From Gimesia alba (GTDB taxonomy: Bacteria > Planctomycetota > Planctomycetia > Planctomycetales > Planctomycetaceae): 64,000 nt of DNA. Each line of letters begins with the position of its first letter. Within the stretch, counting starts at the first letter, position 1. The stretch is taken from assembly GCF_007744675.1 (NCBI RefSeq), contig NZ_CP036269.1, positions 1,069,501 through 1,133,500 on the forward strand, in the 5' to 3' direction. Below the pieces are notes generated by a model, which saw only the letters and a list, made by a program, of their open reading frames with translations, searched no databases and had not been told where the DNA came from. This document shows, piece after piece, positions 38,563 to 46,520 of the stretch. The translations under genes were made by a program, and so were the position numbers.

Positions 38563-39213
38563 ATGGACTCAACAGAGGGCGAAGAAACACCACCAGAGGT
38601 ACAGTCAGAGGCAGCCACCGGTGCTCACTCGAGCCGTACACCTTTCATTGTGAGAGGGTTGGTTTTCGTACTGCTGATTGTGGTGCTGATCAGCGTCTTT
38701 TCCGAGAAATTCTTTCAACCCCAACCCAAAGGGCCAACTCTCAAGGACGACTTACAGAAGTTGGGGCTGGCGTATCACGAATTTCATCGGGTTCGCGAAC
38801 AATCGCCATCCAGTATGGATGAACTAAAAGACTTTCTGGACAATCCGCCGCCACCCCCGAAAGCGACGGGTATCGTCGCCCCCGATTCCGTCGCCGTGAT
38901 TGTGTTACCGGACTCCTTAATTGAGATGATTCGAGAGGGGCGTCTGGTTGTTATCTGGCAGGCCGCGTTAACGGATTCCGGTCAGGAAAACGATCAATAC
39001 CTGCTGGCGTATCCTGCGGATGCCGGTGAAAACGGTGGTTTGGGACTGACGGCCGCGGGGCGAGCTGTGGAATTGACGGCGGAAGAATTCAAGAAGTTTC
39101 CGCTGGTGAAAACAGAACAGCCGGACAACAAGGAACCAGAGACAAAACAGGCTGAATCTGAAAAGTCTGAGAAGAACGAGCCAGAAGTAAAAGAGACGCA
39201 GGGGAAAGAATAA
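38563..39213 (+). CDS. Single-pass membrane protein of unknown function
   Basis: 216 residues from ATG 38563, with AGGGGACC about four bases upstream; another in-frame ATG lies at 38542. A short polar N-terminus is followed by one membrane helix (GLVFVLLIVVLISVF) near residues 33-47. A periplasmic part follows with a helix (LKDDLQKLGLAYHEFHRVRE) and a Pro-rich stretch (DNPPPPPKATG). The last 45 residues are a Glu/Lys/Pro-rich, probably unfolded tail. The helix after the membrane segment resembles those of planctomycete pseudopilin-like proteins, but no prepilin cleavage site is seen. Unknown family. Confidence 0.7.
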   Translation: MDSTEGEETPPEVQSEAATGAHSSRTPFIVRGLVFVLLIVVLISVFSEKFFQPQPKGPTLKDDLQKLGLAYHEFHRVREQSPSSMDELKDFLDNPPPPPKATGIVAPDSVAVIVLPDSLIEMIREGRLVVIWQAALTDSGQENDQYLLAYPADAGENGGLGLTAAGRAVELTAEEFKKFPLVKTEQPDNKEPETKQAESEKSEKNEPEVKETQGKE

Positions 39214-39223
39214 ACGCGACGTT

Positions 39224-39733
39224 TTATTTTGCTTCCGGAATCCGCAACAGGGAAATCAGCAGTCCGCGTTTTTCTCCCTTGACTTCTGCAATTTCCGGCA
39301 GGTGTCCGCAGACCTCGAACCCGAATTTTTTATTCAGGTGTTTTGTGCCCTGATTGTGGTCAAAGTGCATGCCGACCAGGGTCGTAATTCCCAGAGCAGG
39401 GCAGGCGTCGATCATTTTCTGTAACAGAAACGATCCCAGTCCCTGCTTCTGATGTGAACTGGCCAGATACAGACTGACTTCCGCCGTCTTGTCATACGCA
39501 GGGCGGCCCGCATAGAACGAACTCACATAAATGCAGCCGACAATCTGGCCCGATTCATCCTCAGCCACCCAGATCGGGCGTTTGTCCGGCGAAAACTGCG
39601 CAAACCATGCGTGCCGACTTTCCACTGTGATCGGCTTCGTATCAGCGGTCGCAGTGCCGGCGGGAATTGATTGATTATAGATGTCGACGATCGCTGGCAA
39701 ATCATCAATGGTGGCATCGCGGGTAGTGATCAT
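39224..39733 (-). CDS. GNAT N-acetyltransferase, phosphinothricin-acetyltransferase-like
   Basis: 169 residues from ATG 39733. The GNAT fold is clear: ITTRDATIDDLPAIVDIYNQ at the start, IWVAEDESGQIVGCIYVSSF (motif D/A strands) near residue 54 and the acetyl-CoA loop QKQGLGSFLLQKMID near residue 95. HFDHNQGTKHLNKKFGFEV near residue 124 is motif B. The spacing and the NQ...T and H-N-x-x motifs match the phosphinothricin/methionine sulfoximine acetyltransferase branch, which protects against glutamine-synthetase inhibitors. The substrate is uncertain. It converges with the preceding gene, ten bases apart. Confidence 0.88.
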   Translation of the reverse strand: MITTRDATIDDLPAIVDIYNQSIPAGTATADTKPITVESRHAWFAQFSPDKRPIWVAEDESGQIVGCIYVSSFYAGRPAYDKTAEVSLYLASSHQKQGLGSFLLQKMIDACPALGITTLVGMHFDHNQGTKHLNKKFGFEVCGHLPEIAEVKGEKRGLLISLLRIPEAK

Positions 39734-39981
39734 GGTTGTCTTATCCAACGAAAAACAGGACTTTGTAATCAGGGGTAATTGTTTCGAAGACAAGAAAAGA
39801 AGTTGTTTGTATCCAGATTATGCTACAATTGCGACCTGATGACAAAGTATAAAAAGGTATTTAGAAACTTCGGTAGTATATCAAACTGGTGGAATCAACG
39901 ATTGATTTCAGTAACGGTTCTATTATGGGATAGGCAGATAAATATCATATCAGCAAATTCATCTATTTAGGTAATCATGCG

Positions 39982-40629
39982 ATGAAAATATTCCTAATCT
40001 TTGCTTTTGTTTTCGTTCGTATTCTGGGGTCATTGAGTCAGGTAGATGCACAGGAAAAACTTCCCGGGTTAGATACTTCGGGGGTCCGGGTTTCGAATGA
40101 AGAAGTTGTGCAATGGATCTATTCCAGGCGGCTGGTACAAAATGATTATAATGCCGTCAGCATGTTCACTGAAGAACCGAAGTTAAGAAAATTTGTGGCT
40201 ACTGCAGGGCTAGACTCTTTAATCTTGAACTTAGTTCTTAAGGGGGACGTTGATGTCAACAAATTAACGCATAATGGAACAGGTTTGAGTATTGCTCAGA
40301 TGTGTGCCAAAAAATATCGTTTCAGCCTGCTCGTTGCCATTGCTGCTCACACTAAGCTTAATTTTTCTACAAAGAATCAAAAAGGCCGCCTGGGCTTGTT
40401 GCACCGTATCTTCCTCCAGGCACCCTCGGTTGGTTATATCAAGGTGCTAACGAAGCATCTTCAAGATAAATGTGAAATTGTATCCCCCAACCATCAAAAC
40501 CTGGAGACAATGATTGAGTCAAATATCAGTTTGAGCTCCGAAGACAAAAAGGATGTATCAAAAATTCTGAAGGAACTGATGGAGAAAGGGCTTGTCGTAG
40601 AAGAAATATTACCTCCGAAAGCGAACTGA
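39982..40629 (+). CDS. Secreted ankyrin-like protein
   Basis: 215 residues with a signal peptide (FLIFAFVFVRILGSLSQVDA). The middle shows ankyrin-like helix pairs at about residues 75-160: LDSLILNLVLKGDVDVNKLT, GLSIAQMCAKKYRFSLLVAI and GRLGLLHRIFLQAPSVG. The repeats are too irregular to assign a domain firmly. Codon use and base composition are visibly more AT-rich than those of the housekeeping genes around, as are the two following genes. It probably has a surface or periplasmic binding role. Function unknown. Confidence 0.65.
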   Translation: MKIFLIFAFVFVRILGSLSQVDAQEKLPGLDTSGVRVSNEEVVQWIYSRRLVQNDYNAVSMFTEEPKLRKFVATAGLDSLILNLVLKGDVDVNKLTHNGTGLSIAQMCAKKYRFSLLVAIAAHTKLNFSTKNQKGRLGLLHRIFLQAPSVGYIKVLTKHLQDKCEIVSPNHQNLETMIESNISLSSEDKKDVSKILKELMEKGLVVEEILPPKAN

Positions 40630-40730
40630 TATCAGAGTATGGCTAAACTGAAATCAATGCAGAGACCAATTCACCATTGCGGAAGAGAAAGTAGAACTTC
40701 ATTTAAATGTGGAAGGGAAGAGATCATTTT

Positions 40731-42530
40731 GTGATGCAGATGCGACGACAGTTCATTGGCCCCGGTTTTCTCATTGCGGTGAGTATGCTCTTACTCTGTA
40801 CAAACTGCTCAGAGCAACGACCAGCACCGGTTGATATGGGCTGGTGCCTGTCCGACCATGGAGACAGGATCAGTGGAGGCTTTGAATTGCGAAATGGACG
40901 CGTGATCGGAGTCAATTTAGCTGAAATCAGAGATGACACTGATCAATCAAAACTCTTTGCGCTGAGCGATCTGGAATACCTGCGTCTGACGAATCAAGCC
41001 TTTCGTGTGATCGGTGCGCAGTCGATTTCAAAACACTTTGCCAGTCTCAAAGATCTTAATATTCGATATGAAATGAATCAGGAGATTGAAAACTCAACTA
41101 TCACATTCACAGAATATCAGCAACTGTTGACTTTGCCGCAATTAAACAAACTCACGGTTGAGTTATTGCAATTGACTGATGAGAGAACCGCTCCTTCCGA
41201 ATCATCGGTCAGTCCTGTTGAACACCTGGATCTGGCGTTGAATTTGCAATCTCCGCTTTTGCCGGTATTAGATGGACTCCATCTAAAAACGTTACGTTTG
41301 CAACTGCTACGGGAAAGCCGTCCCCTCAATGCAGAAGACCTGAAAAATATCAATCAGCAGGTTGATCTGGAATCGTTTACTTTTTTCGGGCCGAGCCTGG
41401 TTTCGTTATCAGGTCCCTCTGACGTACAACCGGCCAAAATCGATTTTTCCAGACTCAAAGGATTGTCCCGGCTGCAGGAACTGTCACTCTGTAATGTTGA
41501 TTTTGATCCCGCAGGGTTGACGCATCTGCCACAACTCAAACGGCTCAAGATTCGAGAATGTCAGCTAAGAGAGTCTCCGTTCGAGGTTCTGTTTCAGCAT
41601 CCGACTCTGGAAATATTGATTATTCAGGGTTGTACGAATGAAGATTTGGGGTTGAAACAACCGTTATCAACCGTCGATTCGAAACTGAAACAGATTGACC
41701 TGGAAATGGTATCCCTGTCCGAACTGAAAATGTTCGCGAACGTAAACTGTGATTTATACGTCACATTGGGGAGTATGAATTCAGAGCGATGCCTGGAACG
41801 TTTTTTCTGTTCGATTGGTCCGTCTGTTCCACAATTGACCGAATTGGAATATAACCAGCTTTCCAAACTGAAAAAGATGTCTGAATTAAAGCTTGTTCAT
41901 AATCTACCAGGCAGGATTGATCCCGCAGCAATTCTTCGCTTTGCTGCTATTCCATCGTTACATTCACTGGTGGTAAAAGAAACAAATATTGAGGGTGCCC
42001 AAGGTAAGTTTCCGCGCATTCAGCGTAATCCGCGTTTGCAGCATCTTGTACTGCTAACTTATCCCGGACCAGCGCCTGGAGTACTCAATCAGCTTTTACA
42101 TTCTGAGTTACTCAGCCTGTCGATCCGAAACAATAAGTATGCAGAGCGACGCCCGGTCAATCCCTGGGAAGGTCTGGAAGTCGTTCCACTGTCACAGCTT
42201 CAGAAACTTGATTTGGCTGATTTTCAATTTCTGCGTGATGCTTCCAGTATACCCGAGCAGTTTCTTCCCCGGTCATTAAAACAGATTTCATTTGAGTATT
42301 GTGATCTGGATGCAGACAGTTTGGTACACTTAATCAAGCGAGCGAATCAATTGGAACTATTCCACGCTAATTCATCGGACTTTGTGGAGGATGTCGATCT
42401 GCGGATTCTCAACGATTGTTCTGATCTGAAACGAATCGATCTGTTTAATAGTCAAGTTCCTGCAGAAGTTGCTTTTCAACTGAAGGCCAGACATGTTCGT
42501 GTGGGTGGGGCGGAGATGTTTTCCTGGTAA
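40731..42530 (+). CDS. Leucine-rich-repeat-like lipoprotein
   Basis: 599 residues from GTG 40731, with GGGAAGAG ending eight bases upstream; ATG 40734 and 40740 are close alternatives. The signal ends in a lipoprotein-type LLLCTNC. The rest is built of degenerate leucine-rich repeats (LxxLxLxxNxL style): LQELSLCNVDFDPAGLTHL, LKRLKIRECQLRESPFEVL, LEILIIQGCTNED, LQHLVLLTYPG and LKQISFEYCDLDADSLVHL. It is likely attached to a membrane facing the periplasm. The next gene encodes a similar protein, suggesting tandem duplication. AT-rich compared with neighbours. The binding partner is unknown. Confidence 0.78.
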   Translation: MMQMRRQFIGPGFLIAVSMLLLCTNCSEQRPAPVDMGWCLSDHGDRISGGFELRNGRVIGVNLAEIRDDTDQSKLFALSDLEYLRLTNQAFRVIGAQSISKHFASLKDLNIRYEMNQEIENSTITFTEYQQLLTLPQLNKLTVELLQLTDERTAPSESSVSPVEHLDLALNLQSPLLPVLDGLHLKTLRLQLLRESRPLNAEDLKNINQQVDLESFTFFGPSLVSLSGPSDVQPAKIDFSRLKGLSRLQELSLCNVDFDPAGLTHLPQLKRLKIRECQLRESPFEVLFQHPTLEILIIQGCTNEDLGLKQPLSTVDSKLKQIDLEMVSLSELKMFANVNCDLYVTLGSMNSERCLERFFCSIGPSVPQLTELEYNQLSKLKKMSELKLVHNLPGRIDPAAILRFAAIPSLHSLVVKETNIEGAQGKFPRIQRNPRLQHLVLLTYPGPAPGVLNQLLHSELLSLSIRNNKYAERRPVNPWEGLEVVPLSQLQKLDLADFQFLRDASSIPEQFLPRSLKQISFEYCDLDADSLVHLIKRANQLELFHANSSDFVEDVDLRILNDCSDLKRIDLFNSQVPAEVAFQLKARHVRVGGAEMFSW

Positions 42531-42645
42531 AATCTTGCTTAGTTTTGCCTATCACTAAGAATGACTGTCTTAGCCTTATTCTCAATTTTGGAAATTTCGT
42601 GTTTGCTTTGATGCGTTCCGCTTAGTCAATTGTATGGAGAGAAAA

Positions 42646-44355
42646 ATGCATCAAAATAAATCTGTTCGGCTACTGGTTTCTATTCTTCTGTTCGTTTTTT
42701 TCTCAGGTATCGATGTCAGTGCGCAGGAAGGGTTTGAATCTCCGTTGGGATTCATGGTCATTAATAAAGCAGTCGTGGAGATTGAGAACAAAAGCGATCC
42801 GGAATTGCGAATATTGAGTGTTGGTAAAATAACCTTTGATCGCATGTGTGTTAAACAATATTCACTCTCTACACTGACCAGCCTGGAAGTTGTTGGAGGT
42901 TCGTGGCAGACCAGATTCACGGAAGCGGGCGCGTTTCGGGCCGATGCTTCATTCTGGCAAGAAATCAATCCAGCGCACAAACTAGAATCGTTGATTCTGA
43001 AGAATTGTCAGCTGGGTCCCGAGGTCGATTGGGAAAATATTTCTAGAGAACTGCCCCGATTGAAAAATGTCCAGTTTGCATTCAGCCCGAATACAGAAGC
43101 CTGGGACGGTCTAGGAAATCTAAAAACTTTTCCCGAATTGGAAACGCTGGGATTAGATACGCATGATTTTTCCCAATGGAAATTCCAATTCCTGTCTTCC
43201 CTCCCACATTTAAAAAAACTGATGATTGGAGGCTACTTCGGTCGTCATAGGGTGACCCAATCCTGCCCCAGGCTAATGCAGGCTCTTGAAATTCAAGCAG
43301 GACTGAAAGTTCTGGAGCTCCACAAATTCACTCTGGATGAGTTGGCTCTCAAGTCACTTTCCGCAATGCCTGACCTGAAGGAGTTGCGTCTGTTTGGTTG
43401 TGCATTGGATGTCAGCAATCTGAAGTATCTAGCGAGAATCCAAAATCTAAAACAGCTTACGATTTCAAATTGCTCAATGAGAGGCGAGCTGTCTCTTCTC
43501 AAGGATGACTCTGATTTTTTCCAGGGTTTTTCACAGCTGGAATCCCTGAAGGTGGTGGCCCGGAGTGGTTTACCGCTGAACCGTTTTAAGAATCTTCAGA
43601 AATTAGATTCGCTGTATTTGATTGATGGTGCTCTGTCTGCTGAAGAATTAAATAGGATCGAATGCAGTCGTTTGGAAACTCTGGATCTTTCTCATCTGGG
43701 ATTTGTCGTCACTGATGAGAAGCTGGCTCCACTGTTCAAAAGAAATCGAATTGGATCACTTAGGTTTTTTCTGTGTGATCTGGACGGTCCGGAAATTGAA
43801 AAAATTTCTGCTCGCCCCGAGTTGCGCAGACTGGAACTAGACAGCCTGCACTCGATTGATAATCAGGCAGTTTCCTTTTCTCCTCAGTCTCAAATCACTC
43901 ATCTGGAGTTGGGCGGTATGTCGGAACCACCCGGACTGGAAGAGATAGCGCGTCTCAAAAAACTGAAATCGTTAAAACTGCACGGAGATCATTACCCTCT
44001 GCAGAAGCTGATGCTCTTGGACAAATTGGAAACGTTTCAGACCTTGGTTCTGGATGGATGTCAGTTAAATATTCAGGACTTTCGTTCTATTTCAAAGTTA
44101 AGGCGATTAAAGCGATTGAGTCTTCCGCATTGTAAAATCTCCAGTAATGATCTGCATGAACTTGGAAAATTGGATCATCTGAAACTGCTCGATCTACGAA
44201 ACACTCATATAAAGTCATCTAGTTCTCAGGACACGCTGGCAACCTTCGTAAATTTGTCGAAACGACTTCCTTCCAACTGCACGATCAGCTTGAGTCTGGA
44301 TCTGAGTCAGCAGGCCGAAGAGAATGCTTTGTTGAAAAAAATGAATAGTGAATGA
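42646..44355 (+). CDS. Secreted leucine-rich-repeat-like protein
   Basis: 569 residues from ATG 42646 (GGAGAG four bases upstream; ATG 42634 is also in frame). A signal peptide (LLVSILLFVFFSGIDVSA) ends at a classical cleavage site, without a lipid-attachment Cys, unlike the protein encoded before it. Degenerate LRR units run through the chain: LESLILKNCQLGPEVDW, LKELRLFGCALDVSNLKYLA, LETLDLSHLGFV, LRRLELDSLHSID and LKLLDLRNTHIKSSS. Cys is frequent at the repeat turn (NCQL, GCAL, NCSM), giving a GC/NC-type LRR. Probably a tandem paralogue of 40731-42530. Function unknown. Confidence 0.78.
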   Translation: MHQNKSVRLLVSILLFVFFSGIDVSAQEGFESPLGFMVINKAVVEIENKSDPELRILSVGKITFDRMCVKQYSLSTLTSLEVVGGSWQTRFTEAGAFRADASFWQEINPAHKLESLILKNCQLGPEVDWENISRELPRLKNVQFAFSPNTEAWDGLGNLKTFPELETLGLDTHDFSQWKFQFLSSLPHLKKLMIGGYFGRHRVTQSCPRLMQALEIQAGLKVLELHKFTLDELALKSLSAMPDLKELRLFGCALDVSNLKYLARIQNLKQLTISNCSMRGELSLLKDDSDFFQGFSQLESLKVVARSGLPLNRFKNLQKLDSLYLIDGALSAEELNRIECSRLETLDLSHLGFVVTDEKLAPLFKRNRIGSLRFFLCDLDGPEIEKISARPELRRLELDSLHSIDNQAVSFSPQSQITHLELGGMSEPPGLEEIARLKKLKSLKLHGDHYPLQKLMLLDKLETFQTLVLDGCQLNIQDFRSISKLRRLKRLSLPHCKISSNDLHELGKLDHLKLLDLRNTHIKSSSSQDTLATFVNLSKRLPSNCTISLSLDLSQQAEENALLKKMNSE

Positions 44356-44364
44356 AACAACTCG

Positions 44365-44400
44365 GAGGTGAGTCACCTCAGAAACGATCTCTACAGATCG
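44365..44400. other. Two hairpins in convergent intergenic gap
   Basis: GAGGTG/CACCTC (44365-44379, three-base loop) and CGATCT/AGATCG (44385-44400, four-base loop) follow the LRR gene. No T-run follows. They may slow transcription between the converging LRR and aldolase genes. Confidence 0.4.
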
Positions 44401-44420
44401 AATCAAATCAATTATTTATT

Positions 44421-45170
44421 TTACCGCACCTGTCCCAGCATTCTGCGGGCGGCTTGTCCCAGCATCACGGTATCGACGCCGACGGTGATCAGGGTGAAGC
44501 CTTTTTCGATGTAGGGTTTGACGGCGTCGACGGTGACGCCGAAAATGCCCAGCGGGATGTTATTGCTTTGACACGCTTCAGTCACGTGCTGAATCGCGCC
44601 GGTTACTTCGGGGTGATCGATTTCGCCGATCCGCTTCAGGCTGGCGGAAAGATCGTAAGGGCCGATCAGGACGGCATCGACGCCCGGGACTTTGACGGTC
44701 TCTTCGATTGAATTCACGGCGTCAATGTGTTCGGCCTGAACGACGACTGTGATTTCTTCGTTTGCTTTCGCCAGATAGTCATCAAAGGTGAAGCCGTAAC
44801 CGTGGGCGCGGCCCAGACCGACGCCGCGGGTTCCTTCCGGGGAGTAACGGGACCAGGAAACGATGTTTGCTGCCTGTTCTGCAGAGTTGACCTGCGGGGC
44901 AATAATCCCGGCGGCACCCAGATCGAGCGCTTTCTTGATCGAGACTTCTTCGGGAGCAGGCAGCCGCACCAAGCTGGGCAACTTGTGGCTGACGCGGCCG
45001 ACAATCGCCTGCAGATCCGCCGGTGCAAATGTGCTGTGCTCGGCGTCGAGGAACAACCAGTCGTAACCGACGTCCGACAGAACCTCAGCCGCTTCCGGGC
45101 AGGAGAGAGTGACCATGGGGGAAATCAGCAGTTCACCTTGTTTCAGTTTCGAGCGGAAGTTGTGTGTCAC
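44421..45170 (-). CDS. HpcH/HpaI aldolase family protein
   Basis: 249 residues from GTG 45170, with GAGGA about seven bases upstream. It is a class II, metal-dependent aldolase cleaving 4-hydroxy-2-oxoacids to pyruvate and an aldehyde. Family blocks are YDWLFLDAEHSTF near residue 36, APQVNSAEQAANIV near residue 91, RGVGLGRAHGYGF near residue 115 and VVVQAEHIDAVNSIEE near residue 143. GVDAVLIGPYDLSAS near residue 164 follows; the Glu and Asp of QAEH and GPYDL bind metal. The exact substrate is uncertain; such enzymes act in aromatic or sugar-acid breakdown. No other pathway gene is adjacent. Confidence 0.92.
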   Translation of the reverse strand: MTHNFRSKLKQGELLISPMVTLSCPEAAEVLSDVGYDWLFLDAEHSTFAPADLQAIVGRVSHKLPSLVRLPAPEEVSIKKALDLGAAGIIAPQVNSAEQAANIVSWSRYSPEGTRGVGLGRAHGYGFTFDDYLAKANEEITVVVQAEHIDAVNSIEETVKVPGVDAVLIGPYDLSASLKRIGEIDHPEVTGAIQHVTEACQSNNIPLGIFGVTVDAVKPYIEKGFTLITVGVDTVMLGQAARRMLGQVR

Positions 45171-45325
45171 GGGGCAGTCCTCAAAAATATTGGTGTGGGA
45201 ACGAGTGATCTAATCCGGGTTGGAGAACAATCTGGTGGATAAGATTGTTTCTGCTGTCAGTGTGCGGTATTCTGAAATGAACGTGTTACCTTCGATCATT
45301 TCATTCAGATACCGGAAAATAACCG

Positions 45326-46174
45326 ATGTTCAACCCCGTTTTTACTTTGCGATCCAGGCTGTTTGTGTTTTTATTAACATGCTTCATCGTAGCTCCCCTT
45401 TGGGCGAAAGACAAGAATACCGAACCGACAAACGCCGCCGAAGCCGCGGCGAAGAAAGCGCAGCAGGAAGCCGAGATCAATAAAAAGTTTGCAGCCTGGA
45501 AAGCGACACTCTCACCAGAACAGCAGGCCTGGGAAACGGTTTTGGAAGAAAATCTGGGTGGTTTTTATTTGCCGATCTATAAAAAGCAGAAAGTAACTGG
45601 CCGCGTGACTGCCTGGGATTATGTCGCCGACGATCCGAAACTGCCGCGCGTGCTGTTAATTGGGGACTCCGTCTCGCGGGGTTACACACAAGCCGCACGG
45701 AAGTCGCTGACTGGTAAAGCAAACGTGCATCGAGCCCCGGCCAATTGTGGGCCGACGGCGACCGGATTGAAGAAACTGGATGTCTGGCTCGGGGACGGCA
45801 ACTGGGATCTGATTCACTTCAACTTCGGCATTCATGACCGTAAAACTCCCGTTGCCGACTATGAGAAACGGCTGGAAGAAATTGTGAAACGTCTGAAGAA
45901 AACCGGTGCCAAACTGGTCTGGGCCAGCAGCACGCCGATACCGTCTGACTGGAAAGAAGGACCGCAGATCAAGACCTTACTCGAAGAAAAGAATGCAATC
46001 GCGGCCCGCGTCATGAAACGCAATGGTGTGGAAATTGATGATCTGTTTACGTTCATTACGCCACATCTGGCAGAAACACAGAACCCCAAAGACGTGCATT
46101 TCAACGGCAAAGGTTATGACATGCTGGGAAAAGAAGTGGCGAAGCAGATCGAGAGTTCGCTGAAACAGAATTAG
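45326..46174 (+). CDS. Secreted SGNH/GDSL-type hydrolase
   Basis: 282 residues with a signal peptide (LFVFLLTCFIVAPLWAKD). After a helical, Ala/Glu/Lys-rich segment the SGNH core begins: VLLIGDSVSRGYTQAARK (catalytic Ser in GDSVS near residue 115), an NCGPTATGL block, IHFNFGIHDRK and the C-terminal DVHFNGKGYDMLG with catalytic Asp and His near residue 257. The family contains lipases, esterases and carbohydrate acetylesterases. An acetylesterase acting on polysaccharide would fit the planctomycete lifestyle but is not shown. It ends just before a palindromic repeat region. Confidence 0.87.
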   Translation: MFNPVFTLRSRLFVFLLTCFIVAPLWAKDKNTEPTNAAEAAAKKAQQEAEINKKFAAWKATLSPEQQAWETVLEENLGGFYLPIYKKQKVTGRVTAWDYVADDPKLPRVLLIGDSVSRGYTQAARKSLTGKANVHRAPANCGPTATGLKKLDVWLGDGNWDLIHFNFGIHDRKTPVADYEKRLEEIVKRLKKTGAKLVWASSTPIPSDWKEGPQIKTLLEEKNAIAARVMKRNGVEIDDLFTFITPHLAETQNPKDVHFNGKGYDMLGKEVAKQIESSLKQN

Positions 46175-46234
46175 GGAGTGCGCAAGATTTCAATATCGGT
46201 TCTGTAAACGTTTGACAAAATGAGCGGAATGGCG

Positions 46235-46283
46235 CTAGCCACCGTTTGTGTGAACCGCAACGTTTATCAAAAACGGCGGCTAG
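46235..46283 (+). repeat. Inverted repeat directly before the dispersed repeat
   Basis: CTAGCCACCGTTT (46235-46247) and AAACGGCGGCTAG (46271-46283) pair at 12 of 13 positions around a 23-base loop. The arm resembles the GGCTAACGCC arms of the adjacent dispersed repeat. It may be a second, related palindromic element or a truncated one. Confidence 0.55.
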
Positions 46284-46286
46284 GTC

Positions 46287-46481
46287 GTGTTTCTTAATTC
46301 GAGTGCCTCTTTGCAAATGGAAGGAACCGGGGCTAACGCCCTGCGGCTAATTAGTCATTCCGCCTGGGAAATCACCAAAAACCGGATCAGCCGCACGGCG
46401 TTAGCCGCGGTTAATACCGATCTCGGTAAGGTTACAATCATGAGAATCACACTCAAAACCAATAAATAAACACTACCTGGC
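46287..46481 (+). repeat. Dispersed palindromic repeat, copy 2
   Basis: This 195-base element closely matches 22357-22552 in the same orientation. Inverted arms at 46325-46348 and 46389-46412 match at 22 of 24 positions and could form a long hairpin. In this copy a frame stays open for 60 codons (46287-46469) and ends in the same nine codons as copy 1 (MRITLKTNK), with the last 34 bases (46438-46471) identical between copies. In copy 1 the long frame is interrupted, so protein coding is doubtful. It lies between a SGNH hydrolase gene and a kinase gene. Confidence 0.85.
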
Positions 46482-46520
46482 GCCATACCGCTCACAGGTT
46501 GGATTGTTTCAGCAAAATTG

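Noticed and set aside
39779-39970. 63-codon open frame before the ankyrin-like gene
   Set aside because: No ribosome site, odd composition and no domain; it is probably the promoter region of 39982-40629.
46287-46469. 60-codon open frame in repeat copy 2
   Set aside because: Copy 1 of the repeat has a stop in this frame, so coding is not preserved except for the last nine codons.
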